From Auanema rhodensis (Eukaryota; Nematoda; Chromadorea; Rhabditida; Rhabditidae): 64,000 nucleotides of DNA. Of the stretch, positions 38,265 through 51,953 are shown piece by piece. The notes under the pieces were generated by a model. It searched no databases and was not told the DNA's origin. It was given only the letters and a program-made list of their open reading frames with translations. Numbering within the stretch: the first letter of the stretch is position 1; each line of letters begins with the position of its first letter. Made by a program: the position numbers and the translations under genes. The stretch lies in NCBI GenBank assembly GCA_964057225.1, contig OZ059894.1:1612001-1676000 (forward strand), given 5' to 3'.

Positions 38265-40019
38265 GCTTAATACAAAAATCAGTTATGATCGTTTGAAAAA
38301 TGATGCATTAGTGTATGTTGAGTTTCCATGTACACTCAACATTGCTTCCAAAAACATTTTGACAAAAATTTTTTCGAAAAATTTCAAAATAATTTAGCAA
38401 AAAGTAGATGTTTTTAGATTCCTTTTTTCAAGGCGAAGACGATGGACAATGTTATTCAACGAAAAAATTAATTCTTCAGGGTGAAAATCGAGGATATAAG
38501 TGTGAACTTATATCAGTTGATATCTCGGTGCATTTTTAAGCTAGCGCAAATCTGATAACACAGATCGACGCAGCTTGAAAATCCGCATCGAATGCACTAT
38601 ACTACTTTGAGAAACGCTTAATACAAAAATTAGTTATGATCGTTTGAAAAATGATGCATTAGTGTATGTTGAGTTTCCATGTACACTCAACATAGCTTCC
38701 AAAAACATTTTGACAAAATTTTTTTCGAAAAATTTCAAAATAATTTAGCAGAAAGTAGATGTTTTTAGATTCCTTTTTTTAAGGCAAAGACGACGGACAA
38801 TGTTATTCAACGAAAAAATTAATTCTTCAGGGTGAAAATCGAGGATATAAGTGTGAACTTATATCAGTTGATATCTCGGTGCATTTTTAAGCTAGCGCAA
38901 ATCTGATAACACAGATCGACGCAGCTTGAAAATCCGCATCGAATGCACTATACTACTTTGAGAAACGCTTGATACAAAAATTAGTTATGATCGTTTGAAA
39001 AATGATGCATTAGTGTATGTTGAGTTTCCATGTACACTCAACATAGCTTCCAAAAACATTTTGACAAAAATTTTTTCGAAAAATTTCAAAATAATTTAGC
39101 AGAAAGTAGATGTTTTTAGATTTCTTTTTTTAAGGCAAAGACGATAGACAATGTTATTCAACGAAAAAATTAATTCTTCAGGGTGAAAATCGAGGATATA
39201 AGTGTGAACTTATATCACTTGATATCTCGGTGCATTTTTAAGCTAGCGCAAATCTGATAACACAGATCGACGCAGCTTGAAAATCCGCATCGAATGCATT
39301 ATACTACTTTGAGAAACGCTTAATACAAAAATTAGTTATGATCGTTTGAAAAATGATGCATTAGTGTATGTTGAGTTTCCATGTACACTCAACATAGCTT
39401 CCAAAAACATTTTGACAAAATTTTTTTCGAAAAATTTCAAAATAATTTAGCAGAAAGTAGATGTTTTTAGATTCCTTTTTTTAAGGCAAAGACGACGGAC
39501 AATGTTATTCAACGAAAAAATTAATTCTTCAGGGTGAAAATCGAGGATATAAGTGTGAACTTATATCAGTTGATATCTCGGTGCATTTTTAAGCTAGCGC
39601 AAATCTGATAACACAGATCGACGCAGCTTGAAAATCCGCATCGAATGCACTATACTACTTTGAGAAACGCTTAATACAAAAATTAGTTATGATCGTTTGA
39701 AAAATGATGCATTAGTGTATGTTGAGTTTCCATGTACACTCAACATAGCTTCCAAAAACATTTTGACAAAAATTTTTTCGAAAAATTTCTAAATAATTTA
39801 GCAGAAAGTAGATGTTTTTAGATTCCTTTTTTTAAGGCAAAGACGATAGACAATGTTATTCAACGAAAAAATTAATTCTTCAGGGTGAAAATCGAGGATA
39901 TAAGTGTGAACTTATATCAGTTGATATCTCGGTGCATTTTTAAGCTAGCGCAAATCTGATAACACAGATCGACGCAGCTTGAAAATCCGCATCGAATGCA
40001 CTATACTACATTGAGGAAC
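38265..40019 (+). repeat. Five-monomer terminal cassette, copy in superunit 2
   Basis: Order: T16C/A171G/T79 (38,265); A104T/T179C (38,616); G180A/G252C/C332T (38,967); A104T/T179C (39,318); A122T/G180A (39,669). The same five-class order appears at 46,689-48,443 and, with the second monomer doubled, at 58,623-60,726. The 38,967 monomer carries C157T and A5G, unlike its counterparts. Confidence 0.88.
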
Positions 40020-40721
40020 GCTTAATACAAAAATTAGTTATGATCGTTTGAAAAATGATGCATTAGTGTATGTTGAGTTTCCATGTACACTCAACATTGC
40101 TTCCAAAAACATTTTGACAAAAATTTTTTCGAAAAATTTCAGAATAATTTAGCAGAAAGTAGATGTTTTTAGATTCCTTTTTTCAAGGCAAAGACGATGG
40201 ACAATGTTATTCAACGAAAAAATTAATTCTTCAGGGTGAAAATCGAGGATATAAGTGTGAACTTATATCAGTTGATATCTCGGTGCATTTTTAAGCTAGC
40301 GCAAATCTGATAACACAGATCGACGCAGCTTGAAAATCCGCATCGAATGCACTATACTACATTGAGGAACGCTTAATACAAAAATTAGTTATGATCGTTT
40401 GAAAAATGATGCATTAGTGTATGTTGAGTTTCCATGTACACTCAACATTGCTTCCAAAAACATTTTGACAAAAATTTTTTCGAAAAATTTCAGAATAATT
40501 TAGCAGAAAGTAGATGTTTTTAGATTCCTTTTTTCAAGGCAAAGACGATGGACAATGTTATTCAACGAAAAAATTAATTCTTCAGGGTGAAAATCGAGGA
40601 TATAAGTGTGAACTTATATCAGTTGATATCTCGGTGCATTTTTAAGCTAGCGCAAATCTGATAACACAGATCGACGCAGCTTGAAAATCCGCATCGAATG
40701 CACTATACTACTTTGAGAAAC
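40020..40721 (+). repeat. Monomer-level duplication opening superunit 3
   Basis: The copies at 40,020 and 40,371 share the uncommon combination of G123 (cagaataa) with G136 (cagaaag), together with T79 and C165. They differ only at the 3' end (cattgagg versus ctttgagaa). This looks like a recent 351-bp duplication. Confidence 0.85.
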
Positions 40722-42125
40722 GCTTAATACAAAAATTAGTTATGATCGTTTGAAAAATGATGCATTAGTGTATGTTGAGTTTCCATGTACACTCAACATA
40801 GCTTCCAAAAACATTTTGACAAAAATTTTTTCGAAAAATTTCAGAATAATTTAGCAAAAAGTAGATGTTTTTAGATTTCTTTTTTTAAGGCAAAGACGAT
40901 GGACAATGTTATTCAACGAAAAAATTAATTCTTCAGGGTGAAAATCGAGGATATAAGTGTGAACTTATATCAGTTGATATCTCGGTGCATTTTTAAGCTA
41001 GCGCAAATCTGATAACACAGATCGACGCAGCTTGAAAATCCGCATCGAATGCACTATACTACTTTGAGAAACGCTTAATACAAAAATTAGTTATGATCGT
41101 TTGAAAAATGATGCATTAGTGTATGTTGAGTTTCCATGTACACTCAACATTGCTTCCAAAAACATTTTGACAAAAATTTTTTCGAAAAATTTCAAATTAA
41201 TTTAGCAGAATGTATATGTTTTTAGATTCCTTTTTTCAATGCAAAGACGATGGACAATGTTATTCAACGAAAAAATTAATTCTTCAGGGTGAAAATCGAG
41301 GATATAAGTGTGAACTTATATCAGTTGATATCTCGGTGCATTTTTAAGCTAGCGCAAATCTGATAACACAGATCGACGCAGCTTGAAAATCCGCATCGAA
41401 TGCACTATACTACATTGAGGAACGCTTAATACAAAAATTAGTTATGATCGTTTGAAAAATGATGCATTAGTGTATGTTGAGTTTCCATGTACACTCAACA
41501 TAGCTTCCAAAAACATTTTGACAAAAATTTTTTCGAAAAATTTCAGAATAATTTAGCAAAAAGTAGATGTTTTTAGATTTCTTTTTTTGAGGCAAAGACG
41601 ATGGACAATGTTATTCAACGAAAAAATTAATTCTTCAGGGTGAAAATCGAGGATATAAGTGTGAACTTATATCAGTTGATATCTCGGTGCATTTTTAAGC
41701 TAGCGCAAATCTGATAACACAGATCGACGCAGCTTAAAAATCCGCATCGAATGCACTATACTACATTGAGGAACGCTTAATACAAAAATTAGTTATGATC
41801 GTTTGAAAAATGATGCATTAGTGTATGTTGAGTTTCCATGTACACTCAACATTGCTTCCAAAAACATTTTGACAAAAATTTTTTCGAAAAATTTCAAATT
41901 AATTTAGCAGAATGTATATGTTTTTAGATTCCTTTTTTCAAGGCAAAGACGATGGACAATGTTATTCAACGAAAAAATTAATTCTTCAGGGTGAAAATCG
42001 AGGATATAAGTGTGAACTTATATCAGTTGATATCTCGGTGCATTTTTAAGCTAGCGCAAATCTGATAACACAGATCGACGCAGCTTGAAAATCCGCATCG
42101 AATGCACTATACTACTTTGAGAAAC
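40722..42125 (+). repeat. Four monomers, divergent landmark entry in superunit 3
   Basis: The copies are C157T/C165T (40,722), A125T (41,073), C157T/A166G/G313A (41,424) and A125T (41,775). Both A125T copies share cagaatgtatatg (A139T), found nowhere else I noticed. The first also has private caatgcaaag. This corresponds to the start of the landmark block, with the extra-A monomer missing. Confidence 0.8.
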
Positions 42126-43529
42126 GCTTAATACAAAAATTAGTTATGATCGTTTGAAAAATGATGCATTAGTGTATGTTGAGTTTCCATGTACACTCAA
42201 CATTGCTTCCAAAAACATTTTGACAAAAATTTTTTCGAAAAATTTCAAATCAATTTAGCAGAAAGTATATGTTTTTAGATTCCTTTTTTCAAGGCAAAGA
42301 CGATGGACAATGTTAGTCAACGAAAAAATTAATTCTTCAGGGTGAAAATCGAGGATATAAGTGTGAACTTATATCAGTTGATATCTCGGTGCATTTTTAA
42401 GCTAGCGCAAATCTGATAACACAGATCGACGCAGCTTAAAAATCCGCATCGAATGCACTATACTACATTGAGGAACGCTTAATACAAAAATTAGTTATGA
42501 TCGTTTGAAAAATGATGCATTAGTGTATGTTGAGTTTCCATGTACACTCAACATTGCTTCCAAAAACATTTTGACAAAAATTTTTTCGAAAAATTTCAAA
42601 ATAATTTAGCAAAAAGTAGATGTTTTTAGATTCCTTTTTTCAAGGCAAAGACGATGGACAATGTTATTCAACGGAAAAATTAATTCTTCAGGGTGAAAAT
42701 CGAGGATATAAGTGTGAACTTATATCAGTTGATATCTCGGTGCATTTTTAAGCTAGCGCAAATCTGATAACACAGATCGACGCAGCTTGAAAATCCGCAT
42801 CGAATGCACTATACTACTTTGAGAAACGCTTAATACAAAAATTAGTTATGATCGTTTGAAAAATGATGCATTAGTGTATGTTGAGTTTCCATGTACACTC
42901 AACATTGCTTCCAAAAACATTTTGACAAAAATTTTTTCGAAAAATTTCAAATCAATTTAGCAGAAAGTATATGTTTTTAGATTCCTTTTTTCAAGGCAAA
43001 GACGATGGACAATGTTAGTCAACGAAAAAATTAATTCTTCAGGGTGAAAATCGAGGATATAAGTGTGAACTTATATCAGTTGATATCTCGGTGCATTTTT
43101 AAGCTAGCGCAAATCTGATAACACAGATCGGCGCAGCTTAAAAATCCGCATCGAATGCACTATACTACATTGAGGAACGCTTAATACAAAAATTAGTTAT
43201 GATCGTTTGAAAAATGATGCATTAGTGTATGTTGAGTTTCCATGTACACTCAACATTGCTTCCAAAAACATTTTGACAAAAATTTTTTCGAAAAATTTCA
43301 AAATAATTTAGCAAAAAGTAGATGTTTTTAGATTCCTTTTTTCAAGGCAAAGACGATGGACAATGTTATTCAACGGAAAAATTAATTCTTCAGGGTGAAA
43401 ATCGAGGATATAAGTGTGAACTTATATCAGTTGATATCTCGGTGCATTTTTAAGCTAGCGCAAATCTGATAACACAGATCGACGCAGCTTGAAAATCCGC
43501 ATCGAATGCACTATACTACTTTGAGAAAC
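42126..43529 (+). repeat. Two-monomer (702-bp) repeat, two copies
   Basis: Copies are 42,126-42,827 and 42,828-43,529. The first member is A125T/T126C with gttagtcaac in place of gttattcaac, a change shared by both copies. The second is A198G without A227G and with C157, unlike the A198G monomers of superunits 1 and 2. A private atcggcgcag at about 43,129 lies only in the second copy. Confidence 0.92.
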
Positions 43530-45635
43530 GCTTAATACAAAAATTAGTTATGATCGTTTGAAAAATGATGCATTAGTGTATGTTGAGTTTCCATGTACAC
43601 TCAACATTGCTTCCAAAAACATTTTGACAAAAATTTTTTCGAAAAATTTCAAAATAATTTAGCAAAAAGTAGATGTTTTTAGATTCCTTTTTTCAAGGCA
43701 AAGACGATGGACAATGTTATTCAACGAAAAAATTAATTCTTCAGGGTGAAAATCGAGGATATAAGTGTGAACTTATATCAGTTGATATCTCGGTGCATTT
43801 TTAAGCTAGCGCAAATCTGATAACACAGATCGACGCAGCTTGAAAATCCGCATCGAATGCACTATACTACATTGAGAAACGCTTAATACAAAAATTAGTT
43901 ATGATCGTTTGAAAAATGATGCATTAGTGTATGTTGAGTTTCCATGTACACTCAACATAGCTTCCAAAAACATTTTGACAAAAATTTTTTCGAAAAATTT
44001 CAGAATAATTTAGCAAAAAGTAGATGTTTTTAGATTTCTTTTTTTAAGGCAAAGACGATGGACAATGTTATTCAACGAAAAAATTAATTCTTCAGGGTGA
44101 AAATCGAGGATATAAGTGTGAACTTATATCAGTTGATATCTCGGTGCATTTTTAAGCTAGCGCAAATCTGATAACACAGATCGACGCAACTTGAAAATCC
44201 GCATCGAATGCACTATACTACTTTGAGAAACGCTTAATACAAAAATTAGTTATGATCGTTTGAAAAATGATGCATTAGTGTATGTTGAGTTTCCATGTAC
44301 ACTCAACATTGCTTCCAAAAACATTTTGACAAAAATTTTTTCGAAAAATTTCAAAATAATTTAGCAAAAAGTAGATGTTTTTAGATTCCTTTTTTCAAGG
44401 CAAAGACGATGGACAATGTTATTCAACGAAAAAATTAATTCTTCAGGGTGAAAATCGAGGATATAAGTGTGAACTTATATCAGTTGATATCTCGGTGCAT
44501 TTTTAAGCTAGCGCAAATCTGATAACACAGATCGACGCAGCTTGAAAATCCGCATCGAATGCACTATACTACATTGAGAAACGCTTAATACAAAAATTAG
44601 TTATGATCGTTTGAAAAATGATGCATTAGTGTATGTTGAGTTTCCATGTACACTCAACATTGCTTCCAAAAACATTTTGACAAAAATTTTTTCGAAAAAT
44701 TTCAAATTAATTTAGCAGAAAGTATATGTTTTTAGATTCCTTTTTTCAAGGCAAAGACGATGGACAATGTTATTCAACGAAAAAATTAATTCTTCAGGGT
44801 GAAAATCGAGGATATAAGTGTGAACTTATATCAGTTGATATCTCGGTGCATTTTTAAGCTAGCGCAAATCTGATAACACAGATCGACGCAGCTTGAAAAT
44901 CCGCATCGAATGCACTATACTACATTGAGAAACGCTTAATACAAAAATTAGTTATGATCGTTTGAAAAATGATGCATTAGTGTATGTTGAGTTTCCATGT
45001 ACACTCAACATTGCTTCCAAAAACATTTTGACAAAAATTTTTTCGAAAAATTTCAAATTAATTTAGCAGAAAGTATATGTTTTTAGATTCCTTTTTTCAA
45101 GGCAAAGACGATGGACAATGTTATTCAACGAAAAAATTAATTCTTCAGGGTGAAAATCGAGGATATAAGTGTGAACTTATATCAGTTGATATCTCGGTGC
45201 ATTTTTAAGCTAGCGCAAATCTGATAACACAGATCGACGCAGCTTGAAAATCCGCATCGAATGCACTATACTACTTTGAGAAACGCTTAATACAAGAATT
45301 AGTTATGATCGTTTGAAAAATGATGCATTAGTGTATGTTGAGTTTCCATGTACACTCAACATTGCTTCCAAAAACATTTTGACAAAAATTTTTTCGAAAA
45401 ATTTCAAATTAATTTAGCAGAAAGTAAATGTTTTTAGATTCCTTTTTTCAAGGCAAAGACGATGGACAATGTTATTCAACGAAAAAATTAATTCTTCAGG
45501 GTGAAAATCGAGGATATAAGTGTGAACTTATATCAGTTGATATCTCGGTGCATTTTTAAGCTAGCGCAAATCTGATAACACAGATCGACGCAGCTTGAAA
45601 ATCCGCATCGAATGCACTATACTACATTGAGGAAC
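43530..45635 (+). repeat. Six monomers with locally repeated A125T copies
   Basis: Copies at 43,530 and 44,232 are C165 monomers ending cattgagaaac, a 3' end combining A342 with A348. A C157T/C165T copy (43,881) with private gacgcaactt lies between them. Copies at 44,583, 44,934 and 45,285 are all A125T, a run of three. The last has private tacaagaatt and gtaaatg. Confidence 0.85.
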
Positions 45636-47039
45636 GCTTAATACAAAAATTAGTTATGATCGTTTGAAAAATGATGCATTAGTGTATGTTGAGTTTCCAT
45701 GTACACTCAACATAGCTTCCAAAAACATTTTGACAAAAATTTTTTCGAAAAATTTCAAAATAATTTAGCAGAAAGTAGATGTTTTTAGATTCCTTTTTTT
45801 AAGGCAAAGACGATGGACAATGTTATTCAACGAAAAAATTAATTCTTCAGGGTGAAAATCGAGGATATAAGTGTGAACTTATATCAGTTGATATCTCGGT
45901 GCATTTTTAAGCTAGCGCAAATCTGATAACACAGATCGACGCAGCTTGAAAATCCGCATCGAATGCACTATACTACTTTGAGAAACGCTTAATACAAAAA
46001 TCAGTTATGATCGTTTGAAAAATGATGCATTAGTGTATGTTGAGTTTCCATGTACACTCAACATTGCTTCCAAAAACATTTTGACAAAAATTTTTTCGAA
46101 AAATTTCAAAATAATTTAGCAAAAAGTAGATGTTTTCAGATTCCTTTTTTCAAGGCGAAGACGATGGACAATGTTATTCAACGAAAAAATTAATTCTTCA
46201 GGGTGAAAATCGAGGATATAAGTGTGAACTTATATCAGTTGATATCTCGGTGCATTTTTAAGCTAGCGCAAATCTGATAACACAGATCGACGCAGCTTGA
46301 AAATCCGCATCGAATGCACTATACTACATTGAGGAACGCTTAATACAAAAATTAGTTATGATCGTTTGAAAAATGATGCATTAGTGTATGTTGAGTTTCC
46401 ATGTACACTCAACATAGCTTCCAAAAACATTTTGACAAAAATTTTTTCGAAAAATTTCAAAATAATTTAGCAGAAAGTAGATGTTTTTAGATTCCTTTTT
46501 TTAAGGCAAAGACGATGGACAATGTTATTCAACGAAAAAATTAATTCTTCAGGGTGAAAATCGAGGATATAAGTGTGAACTTATATCAGTTGATATCTCG
46601 GTGCATTTTTAAGCTAGCGCAAATCTGATAACACAGATCGACGCAGCTTGAAAATCCGCATCGAATGCACTATACTACTTTGAGAAACGCTTAATACAAA
46701 AATCAGTTATGATCGTTTGAAAAATGATGCATTAGTGTATGTTGAGTTTCCATGTACACTCAACATTGCTTCCAAAAACATTTTGACAAAAATTTTTTCG
46801 AAAAATTTCAAAATAATTTAGCAAAAAGTAGATGTTTTTAGATTCCTTTTTTCAAGGCGAAGACGATGGACAATGTTATTCAACGAAAAAATTAATTCTT
46901 CAGGGTGAAAATCGAGGATATAAGTGTGAACTTATATCAGTTGATATCTCGGTGCATTTTTAAGCTAGCGCAAATCTGATAACACAGATCGACGCAGCTT
47001 GAAAATCCGCATCGAATGCACTATACTACTTTGAGAAAC
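45636..47039 (+). repeat. Two-monomer (702-bp) repeat, two copies
   Basis: Copies are 45,636-46,337 and 46,338-47,039. Each is an A79/G136/C165T monomer followed by a T16C/T79/A171G monomer. The first T16C monomer has private tgttttcag. The second begins the terminal five-monomer cassette. This doubles the order seen once at 37,914-38,615 in superunit 2. Confidence 0.9.
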
Positions 47040-48443
47040 GCTTAATACAAAAATTAGTTATGATCGTTTGAAAAATGATGCATTAGTGTATGTTGAGTTT
47101 CCATGTACACTCAACATAGCTTCCAAAAACATTTTGACAAAATTTTTTTCGAAAAATTTCAAAATAATTTAGCAGAAAGTAGATGTTTTTAGATTCCTTT
47201 TTTTAAGGCAAAGACGATGGACAATGTTATTCAACGAAAAAATTAATTCTTCAGGGTGAAAATCGAGGATATAAGTGTGAACTTATATCAGTTGATATCT
47301 CGGTGCATTTTTAAGCTAGCGCAAATCTGATAACACAGATCGACGCAGCTTGAAAATCCGCATCGAATGCACTATACTACTTTGAGAAACGCTTAATACA
47401 AAAATTAGTTATGATCGTTTGAAAAATGATGCATTAGTGTATGTTGAGTTTCCATGTACACTCAACATAGCTTCCAAAAACATTTTGACAAAAATTTTTT
47501 CGAAAAATTTCAAAATAATTTAGCAGAAAGTAGATGTTTTTAGATTCCTTTTTTTAAGGCAAAGACGATAGACAATGTTATTCAACGAAAAAATTAATTC
47601 TTCAGGGTGAAAATCGAGGATATAAGTGTGAACTTATATCACTTGATATCTCGGTGCATTTTTAAGCTAGCGCAAATCTGATAACACAGATCGACGCAGC
47701 TTGAAAATCCGCATCGAATGCATTATACTACTTTAAGAAACGCTTAATACAAAAATTAGTTATGATCGTTTGAAAAATGATGCATTAGTGTATGTTGAGT
47801 TTCCATGTACACTCAACATAGCTTCCAAAAACATTTTGACAAAATTTTTTTCGAAAAATTTCAAGATAATTTAGCAGAAAGTAGATGTTTTTAGATTCCT
47901 TTTTTTAAGGCAAAGACGACGGACAATGTTATTCAACGAAAAAATTAATTCTTCAGGGTGAAAATCGAGGATATAAGTGTGAACTTATATCAGTTGATAT
48001 CTCGGTGCATTTTTAAGCTAGCGCAAATCTGATAACACAGATCGACGCAGCTTGAAAATCCGCATCGAATGCACTATACTACTTTGAGAAACGCTTAATA
48101 CAAAAATTAGTTATGATCGTTTGAAAAATGATGCATTAGTGTATGTTGAGTTTCCATGTACACTCAACATAGCTTCCAAAAACATTTTGACAAAAATTTT
48201 TTCGAAAAATTTCTAAATAATTTAGCAAAAAGTAGATGTTTTTAGATTCCTTTTTTTAAGGCAAAGACGATAGACAATGTTATTCAACGAAAAAATTAAT
48301 TCTTCAGGGTGAAAATCGAGGATATAAGTGTGAACTTATATCAGTTGATATCTCGGTGCATTTTTAAGCTAGCGCAAATCTGATAACACAGATCGACGCA
48401 GCTTGAAAATCCGCATCGAATGCACTATACTACTTTGAGAAAC
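46689..48443 (+). repeat. Five-monomer terminal cassette, first copy in superunit 3
   Basis: Order as at 38,265: T16C/A171G; A104T; G180A/G252C/C332T; A104T/T179C; A122T/G180A. The second monomer here keeps T179 (acgatgg). The third ends ctttaagaa, a rare end that recurs in the copy starting at 51,252. The fourth has private tcaagataa. Confidence 0.85.
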
Positions 48444-50549
48444 GCTTAATACAAAAATTAGTTATGATCGTTTGAAAAATGATGCATTAGTGTATGTTGA
48501 GTTTCCATGTACACTCAACATAGCTTCCAAAAACATTTTGACAAAAATTTTTTCGAAAAATTTCAAAATAATTTAGCAGAAAGTAGATGTTTTTAGATTC
48601 CTTTTTTTAAGGCAAAGACGATAGACAATGTTATTCAACGAAAAAATTAATTCTTCAGGGTGAAAATCGAGGATATAAGTGTGAACTTATATCACTTGAT
48701 ATCTCGGTGCATTTTTAAGCTAGCGCAAATCTGATAACACAGATCGACGCAGCTTGAAAATCCGCATCGAATGCACTATACTACTTTGAGAAACGCTTAA
48801 TACAAAAATTAGTTATGATCGTTTGAAAAATGATGCATTAGTGTATGTTGAGTTTCCATGTACACTCAACATAGCTTCCAAAAACATTTTGACAAAATTT
48901 TTTTCGAAAAATTTCAAAATAATTTAGCAGAAAGTAGATGTTTTTAGATTCCTTTTTTTAAGGCAATGACGACGGACAATGTTATTCAACGAAAAAATTA
49001 ATTCTTCAGGGTGAAAATCGAGGATATAAGTGTGAACTTATATCAGTTGATATCTCGGTGCATTTTTAAGCTAGCGCAAATCTGATAACACAGATCGACG
49101 CAGCTTGAAAATCCGCATCGAATGCACTATACTACTTTGAGAAACGCTTAATACAAAAATTAGTTATGATCGTTTGAAAAATGATGCATTAGTGTATGTT
49201 GAGTTTCCATGTACACTCAACATAGCATCCAAAAACATTTTGACAAAAATTTTTTCGAAAAATTTCTAAATAATTTAGCAAAAAGTAGATGTTTTTAGAT
49301 TCCTTTTTTTAAGGCAAAGACGATAGACAATGTTATTCAACGAAAAAATTAATTCTTCAGGGTGAAAATCGAGGATATAAGTGTGAACTTATATCAGTTG
49401 ATATCTCGGTGCATTTTTAAGCTAGCGCAAATCTGATAACACAGATCGACGCAGCTTGAAAATCCGCATCGAATGCATTATATTACTTTGAGAAACGCTT
49501 AATACAAAAATTAGTTATGGTCGTTTGAAAAATGATGCATTAGTGTATGTTGAGTTTCCATGTACACTCAACATAGCTTCCAAAAACATTTTGACAAAAA
49601 TTTTTTCGAAAAATTTCAAAATAATTTAGCAGAAAGTAGATGTTTTTAGATTCCTTTTTTTAAGGCGAAGACGATGGACATTGTTATTCAACGAAAAAAT
49701 TAATTCTTCAGGGTGAAAATCGAGGATATAAGTGTGAACTTATATCAGTTGATATCTCGGTGCATTTTTAAGCTAGCGCAAATCTGATAACACAGATCGA
49801 CGCAGCTTGAAAATCCGCATCGAATGCACTATACTACATTGAGAAACGCTTAATACAAAAATTAGTTATGATCGTTTGAAAAATGATGCATTAGTGTATG
49901 TTGAGTTTCCATGTACACTCAACATAGCTTCCAAAAACATTTTGACAAAAATTTTTTCGAAAAATTTCAAAATAATTTAGCAGAAAGTAGATGTTTTTAG
50001 ATTCCTTTTTTTAAGGCAAAGACGATGGACAATGTTATTCAACGAAAAAATTAATTCTTCAGGGTGAAAATCGAGGATATAAGTGTGAACTTATATCAGT
50101 TGATATCTCGGTGCATTTTTAAGCTAGCGCAAATCTGATAACACAGATCGACGCAGCTTGAAAATCCGCATCGAATGCACTATACTACTTTGAGAAACGC
50201 TTAATACAAAAATTAGTTATGATCGTTTGAAAAATGATGCATTAGTGTATGTTGAGTTTCCATGTACACTCAACATAGCTTCCAAAAACATTTTGACAAA
50301 AATTTTTTCGAAAAATTTCTAAATAATTTAGCAAAAAGTAGATGTTTTTAGATTCCTTTTTTTAAGGCAAAGACGATAGACAATGTTATTCAACGAAAAA
50401 ATTAATTCTTCAGGGTGAAAATCGAGGATATAAGTGTGAACTTATATCAGTTGATATCTCGGTGCATTTTTAAGCTAGCGCAAATCTGATAACACAGATC
50501 GACGCAGCTTGAAAATCCGCATCGAATGCACTATACTACATTGAGGAAC
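48444..50549 (+). repeat. Six-monomer (2106-bp) higher-order repeat of the terminal zone, copy 1
   Basis: Monomer starts and markers: 48,444 (i: G180A, G252C); 48,795 (d: A104T, A173T, T179C); 49,146 (e: catagcatcc, A122T, G180A); 49,497 (f: A171G, gacattgtt, private-looking atggtcg); 49,848 (g: C165T, G180); 50,199 (h: A122T, G180A). The best match is 51,954-54,059, offset by exactly 3510 bp, which shares atggtcg. Confidence 0.9.
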
Positions 50550-51953
50550 GCTTAATACAAAAATTAGTTATGATCGTTTGAAAAATGATGCATTAGTGTA
50601 TGTTGAGTTTCCATGTACACTCAACATAGCTTCCAAAAACATTTTGACAAAATTTTTTTCGAAAAATTTCAAAATAATTTAGCAAAAAGTAGATGTTTTT
50701 AGATTCCTTTTTTTAAGGCAAAGACGATGGACAATGTTATTCAACGAAAAAATTAATTCTTCAGGGTGAAAATCGAGGATATAAGTGTGAACTTATATCA
50801 GTTGATATCTCGGTGCATTTTTAAGCTAGCGCAAATCTGATAACACAGATCGACGCAGCTTGAAAATCCGCATCGAATGCACTATACTACATTGAGGAAC
50901 GCTTAATACAAAAATTAGTTATGATCGTTTGAAAAATGATGCATTAGTGTATGTTGAGTTTCCATGTACACTCAACATAGCTTCCAAAAACATTTTGACA
51001 AAATTTTTTTCGAAAAATTTCAAAATAATTTAGCAGAAAGTAGATGTTTTTAGATTCCTTTTTTTAAGGCAAAGACGATGGACAATGTTATTCAACGAAA
51101 AAATTAATTCTTCAGGGTGAAAATCGAGGATATAAGTGTGAACTTATATCAGTTGATATCTCGGTGCATTTTTAAGCTAGCGCAAATCTGATAACACAGA
51201 TCGACGCAGCTTGAAAATCCGCATCGAATGCACTATACTACTTTGAGAAACGCTTAATACAAAAATTAGTTATGATCGTTTGAAAAATGATGCATTAGTG
51301 TATGTTGAGTTTCCATGTACACTCAACATAGCTTCCAAAAACATTTTGACAAAAATTTTTTCGAAAAATTTCAAAATAATTTAGCAGAAAGTAGATGTTT
51401 TTAGATTCCTTTTTTTAAGGCAAAGACGATAGACAATGTTATTCAACGAAAAAATTAATTCTTCAGGGTGAAAATCGAGGATATAAGTGTGAACTTATAT
51501 CACTTGATATCTCGGTGCATTTTTAAGCTAGCGCAAATCTGATAACACAGATCGACGCAGCTTGAAAATCCGCATCGAATGCATTATACTACTTTAAGAA
51601 ACGCTTAATACAAAAATTAGTTATGATCGTTTGAAAAATGATGCATTAGTGTATGTTGAGTTTCCATGTACACTCAACATAGCTTCCAAAAACATTTTGA
51701 CAAAATTTTTTTCGAAAAATTTCAAAATAATTTAGCAGAAAGTAGATGTTTTTAGATTCCTTTTTTTAAGGCAAAGACGACGGACAATGTTATTCAACGA
51801 AAAAATTAATTCTTCAGGGTGAAAATCGAGGATATAAGTGTGAACTTATATCAGTTGATATCTCGGTGCATTTTTAAGCTAGCGCAAATCTGATAACACA
51901 GATCGACGCAGCTTGAAAATCCGCATCGAATGCACTATACTACTTTGAGAAAC
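50550..51953 (+). repeat. Four-monomer spacer between six-monomer units
   Basis: The 50,550 and 50,901 copies are both A104T with T179, differing at p136. The 51,252 and 51,603 copies repeat the G252C/ctttaagaa and T179C pair also present at 47,391-48,092. Thus the spacer is itself built from cassette pieces. Confidence 0.82.

Larger units (their letters stand above)
22820..40019 (+). repeat. Superunit 2 (49 monomers)
   Basis: This repeats the class order of superunit 1. Lead monomers lie at 22,820-23,521, then C157T/C165T and A128T monomers to about 34 kb, then the landmark block at 34,052-36,158. A three-monomer repeat follows at 35,457-37,562, then an A125T monomer, a G136 monomer, and the T16C/A171G, T179C, G252C series at 38,265-40,019. 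The segment 33,350-39,317 parallels 14,395-20,362 class by class apart from which sub-block was locally amplified. The terminal G180A zone is short here (five monomers). Confidence 0.7.

Noticed and set aside
22820-40019. Inverted orientation of part of the array
   Set aside because: All monomers in the window read in the same direction; the start motif is never seen as its reverse complement.
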